From NCBI RefSeq assembly GCF_001427605.1, contig NZ_LMGZ01000002.1, positions 32,501 through 96,500 on the forward strand: 64,000 bases of DNA. The letters are read 5' to 3'. The number at the start of each line of letters is the position of its first letter. Positions within the stretch are counted from its first letter, which is position 1. Positions 62,139 through 64,000 of the stretch are shown here, in pieces. The stretch is from Devosia sp. Root635 (GTDB lineage Bacteria; Pseudomonadota; Alphaproteobacteria; Rhizobiales; Devosiaceae). The notes under the pieces are model-generated. The model was given only the letters and a program-made list of their open reading frames with translations, did not search any database and was not told the DNA's origin. The translations under genes and the position numbers were made by a program.

Positions 62139-63049
62139 GGTGTCTGCAAGCCGGTGGCGCCGACATAGATGGCCATCACATATTGGCTGGCCGTGATGAA
62201 GAGCCGGTTCCGCCTGTGCCCGCCGAACACGACATTGCTGGTTTTGGCGCCGGTCCTGATCCGCCCCAGCAGGGCTCCATCAGGGTTATAGACATTCACG
62301 CCCAGCCCGGCGCTGGTCCACACATTGCCCTCGGTATCGAGCCGGAAGCCATCGGGCAGGCCGGAGTCGATATCGGCGAAGACCTGGGGATTGGTCAGCC
62401 TCGCGCCATCGACATTGAACTGGCGGATATGCGCCGGCCAGTCCGGGTCATGGCTCTGGCCGGTATCGGAGACATAGAGCACCGATTCATCGGGCGAGAA
62501 GGCGAGGCCATTGGGCTTGGCAAAATCGTCGGCCACCACGGTCAGCGATCCATCGGCCGGATCGAAGCGATAGACAAAGCAGCCATCCTGCTCCTGGTCC
62601 GACTTGTAGCCCTCATAGTCGGAAAGGATGCCGTAGCTGGGGTCGGTGAACCAGATCGTGCCATCCGACTTCACCACGACATCATTGGGGGAATTGAGCC
62701 TTTTGCCCTGGTGGCGGTCGACCAGCGTCGTCACCGTGCCGTCCCACTCCGTGCGCAATACGGCGCGGGCGCCATGCGAGCAGGAGACCAGCCGCCCCTG
62801 CCGATCGCGGGTATTGCCGTTGACGTAGTTGGATGGCGTGCGGAAGCTGGTGACGCCGAGCTCGGGCACCCATTTGAGCATGCGATTATTGGGAATGTCG
62901 CTCCAGACCAGATAATTGCCATCGCCGAACCACACCGGCCCCTCGGCCCAGCGGCAGCCGTCATAGAGCACTTCGAGCGCGGCTATGCCGATGGTGAGAT
63001 CGTAGAATTTCCTGTCGATGAATTCGAGTGCGTCGCCACCAATGGCCAT
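62135..63049 (-). CDS. SMP-30/gluconolactonase family lactonase
   Basis: 304 residues, six-bladed beta propeller: CRWAEGPVWFGDGNYLVWSDIPNNRMLKW, LNSPNDVVVKSDGTIWFTDPSYG, KPNGLAFSPDESVLYVSDTGQ and DGFRLDTEGNVWTSAGLGVNVY. The calcium ligands Glu (EGP), Asn (SPND) and Asp (SDTG) are present. It would open an L-fucono-lactone or similar. GGGAG precedes the ATG at 63049; the frame opens earlier at 63178 without support. Confidence 0.92.
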   Translation of the reverse strand: MAIGGDALEFIDRKFYDLTIGIAALEVLYDGCRWAEGPVWFGDGNYLVWSDIPNNRMLKWVPELGVTSFRTPSNYVNGNTRDRQGRLVSCSHGARAVLRTEWDGTVTTLVDRHQGKRLNSPNDVVVKSDGTIWFTDPSYGILSDYEGYKSDQEQDGCFVYRFDPADGSLTVVADDFAKPNGLAFSPDESVLYVSDTGQSHDPDWPAHIRQFNVDGARLTNPQVFADIDSGLPDGFRLDTEGNVWTSAGLGVNVYNPDGALLGRIRTGAKTSNVVFGGHRRNRLFITASQYVMAIYVGATGLQTP

Positions 63050-63545
63050 GATGCGTCTCCCGGTCGGCGGCATTTGAAGGGAAGGCAAGAGGGGATGCAA
63101 GGGGCCGCGGGTATCCCGCCCTTCGCACAATACCCCATCCACGGTTGCTTTCGCTGGGACACCATGGTTGGGCAGCATCTACCCAACCCCCACCGGCGCC
63201 TCCCGCGGACTTGATCCGCGGGTCGCTCCCAACACGGCACAAGCGGCGAGAGACCCCCGGATCAAGTTCGGGGGAAGCGATGGTGGCTGGAAGGACAAGG
63301 TACCCCACTTATCCATCTTATCCCCCTCGCCAAAACCGCGCGTATCATCCTCCCATCTTCCGGGATACGGGCGGCGCTGCAGCGACGGGCGTCCGGAGGC
63401 CAGCCGGGGGAGTGGAGGTCGCGCTCCGCTCCGGGTCGAGCGGACGAGGTCCGTCTCATTACTAAATTTACCAGAGGCGAAGGCCGTCTCGGGATCCGCT
63501 CGTCTATCGACAACCGCGTTACAGGCGGGGTCTCCACACGTCGCA
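63050..63545. other. Intergenic region of about 500 bases, no gene seen
   Basis: Holds the promoter of the SMP-30 gene on one side, copy 2 of the 96-bp repeat (63191-63286) and about 250 further bases with short ORFs on both strands that show no known motif. Confidence 0.6.
63191..63286. repeat. 96-bp inverted repeat, copy 2
   Basis: Inverted partner of 61401-61496 (92 of 96 match). The pair brackets exactly the methyltransferase and SMP-30 genes. Confidence 0.9.
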
Positions 63546-63574
63546 TTGACGACTAACATGTTAGTTGCTAGGGC
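63546..63574 (+). promoter_or_regulatory. Promoter and GntR operator of the LldD-type gene
   Basis: TTGACG (63546-63551), 17 bases, TAGGGC (63569-63574), with CTAACATGTTAG at 63553-63564 in the spacer, at nearly the same offset as before the FAH gene. The -10 box is poor, so activity is uncertain. Confidence 0.65.
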
Positions 63575-63595
63575 AGGGCGACACCGGAGCTCGAC

Positions 63596-64000
63596 ATGGC
63601 CGCACTCGACAAGATTCTCACCGTCGACGAGATGAAGCAGAAGGCGCGCCGCAGCGTGCCCAAGATGTTCTTCGAATACGCCGATAGCGGCAGCTATACC
63701 GAAGGCACCTATCGCGACAACGAGAGCGACTTCAACAGGATCAAGCTCCGGCAGAAGGTCGCGGTCAATCTCGAGGGGCGCAACCTGTCGACCGAGATGC
63801 TGGGCAAGGCCGTCACCATGCCGGTGGCCATCGCCCCGGCGGCGACCGGCGGCATGCAGATCGCCGATGGCGAGATCAAGGCGGCCAAGGCGGCCGAAGC
63901 CTACGGCATCCCGTTCACGCTTTCGACCATGGCCGTCTGTTCCATCGAGGACATTGCCGAAAACACCAGCGCGCCGTTCTGGTTCCAGCTCTATGTCATG
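63596..64000 (+). CDS. lldD: FMN-dependent alpha-hydroxy-acid dehydrogenase (L-lactate dehydrogenase type), cut by window end
   Basis: 135 residues are visible. MFFEYADSGSYTEGTYRDNESDFNRIKLRQ, MPVAIAPAATGGMQIADGEIKAAKAAEAYGIPFTLSTM and PFWFQLYVM are the FMN-binding N-terminal motifs of the LldD/glycolate-oxidase family. It would oxidise L-lactate to pyruvate. L-lactate is the product expected from the FAH-family step, and this gene has the same operator. GGAG lies 7 bases before the ATG. The 3' end is outside the window. Confidence 0.92.
   Translation, partial: MAALDKILTVDEMKQKARRSVPKMFFEYADSGSYTEGTYRDNESDFNRIKLRQKVAVNLEGRNLSTEMLGKAVTMPVAIAPAATGGMQIADGEIKAAKAAEAYGIPFTLSTMAVCSIEDIAENTSAPFWFQLYVM

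Overview
The window is from a high-GC Alphaproteobacterium, most likely a Hyphomicrobiales member close to Devosia. This rests on the rRNA sequence style, the bfd-bfr pair, the mix of gene families and the REP-like palindromes; it is inference, not a measured placement. The window opens inside the 3' part of a 23S rRNA gene, followed by 5S rRNA and a strong intrinsic terminator. From 1.2 to 12.9 kb lie ordinary housekeeping and envelope genes: a Cys-rich protein, hydrolases, a large MscS-type channel, an MltB-type lytic transglycosylase, a nucleotidyltransferase, a VOC protein, bacterioferritin with its ferredoxin, a Sel1-repeat protein, a DUF599 membrane protein and a Tas-like aldo/keto reductase. 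An initiator tRNA-Met with promoter and terminator follows at 13.15 kb. From 13.3 to 40 kb there is a large surface-polysaccharide island in three transcription blocks. The leftward block (21.5 to 13.3 kb) carries a glycosyltransferase, a Wzz-type chain-length protein, two Wzy/WaaL-type membrane proteins, an acyltransferase and a WbpG/HisH/HisF-type amidotransferase set. The rightward block (21.5 to 36.9 kb) carries a Wzx flippase, a pyruvyltransferase-family protein, an unrecognised GT-B-like protein, a full nonulosonic (legionaminic-type) acid module including a CBS-domain/aminotransferase fusion, and a UDP-L-QuiNAc or UDP-L-FucNAc module with its WbuB-like transferase. The short leftward block (39.9 to 36.9 kb) has a WbpM-type 4,6-dehydratase and a phosphoglycosyl transferase fused to a degenerate NAD-binding domain, which probably starts the repeat unit. 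Together they look like a Wzx/Wzy-dependent pathway for a glycan with an acidic nine-carbon sugar that may carry an acetamidino group. From 40.4 to 46.6 kb a dedicated type I secretion ABC protein and HlyD adaptor precede a 952-residue RTX metalloprotease of the serralysin type with an inserted nidogen-like (NIDO) domain. From 46.8 to 57.1 kb genes are again ordinary: a small hypothetical protein, L-serine ammonia-lyase, a carboxylesterase, an NTF2-like protein, a Cache-GGDEF diguanylate cyclase, a LprI/DUF3298 protein, a GNAT protein, a TPR protein, DedA, RidA, and a TetR regulator with its FAD monooxygenase. From 57.2 kb to the end is a sugar-catabolic cluster that fits oxidative L-fucose breakdown to pyruvate and L-lactate: a FAH-family hydrolase, FucU mutarotase, GntR regulator, UxaA-type dehydratase, SMP-30 lactonase and an LldD-type dehydrogenase cut by the window end. 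Three identical 12-bp palindromes upstream of three of its transcription units are the probable GntR operators. REP-like and longer inverted repeats punctuate the housekeeping segments; one 96-bp inverted pair brackets two genes of the last cluster. No CRISPR array, integrase, transposase or prophage gene was seen.
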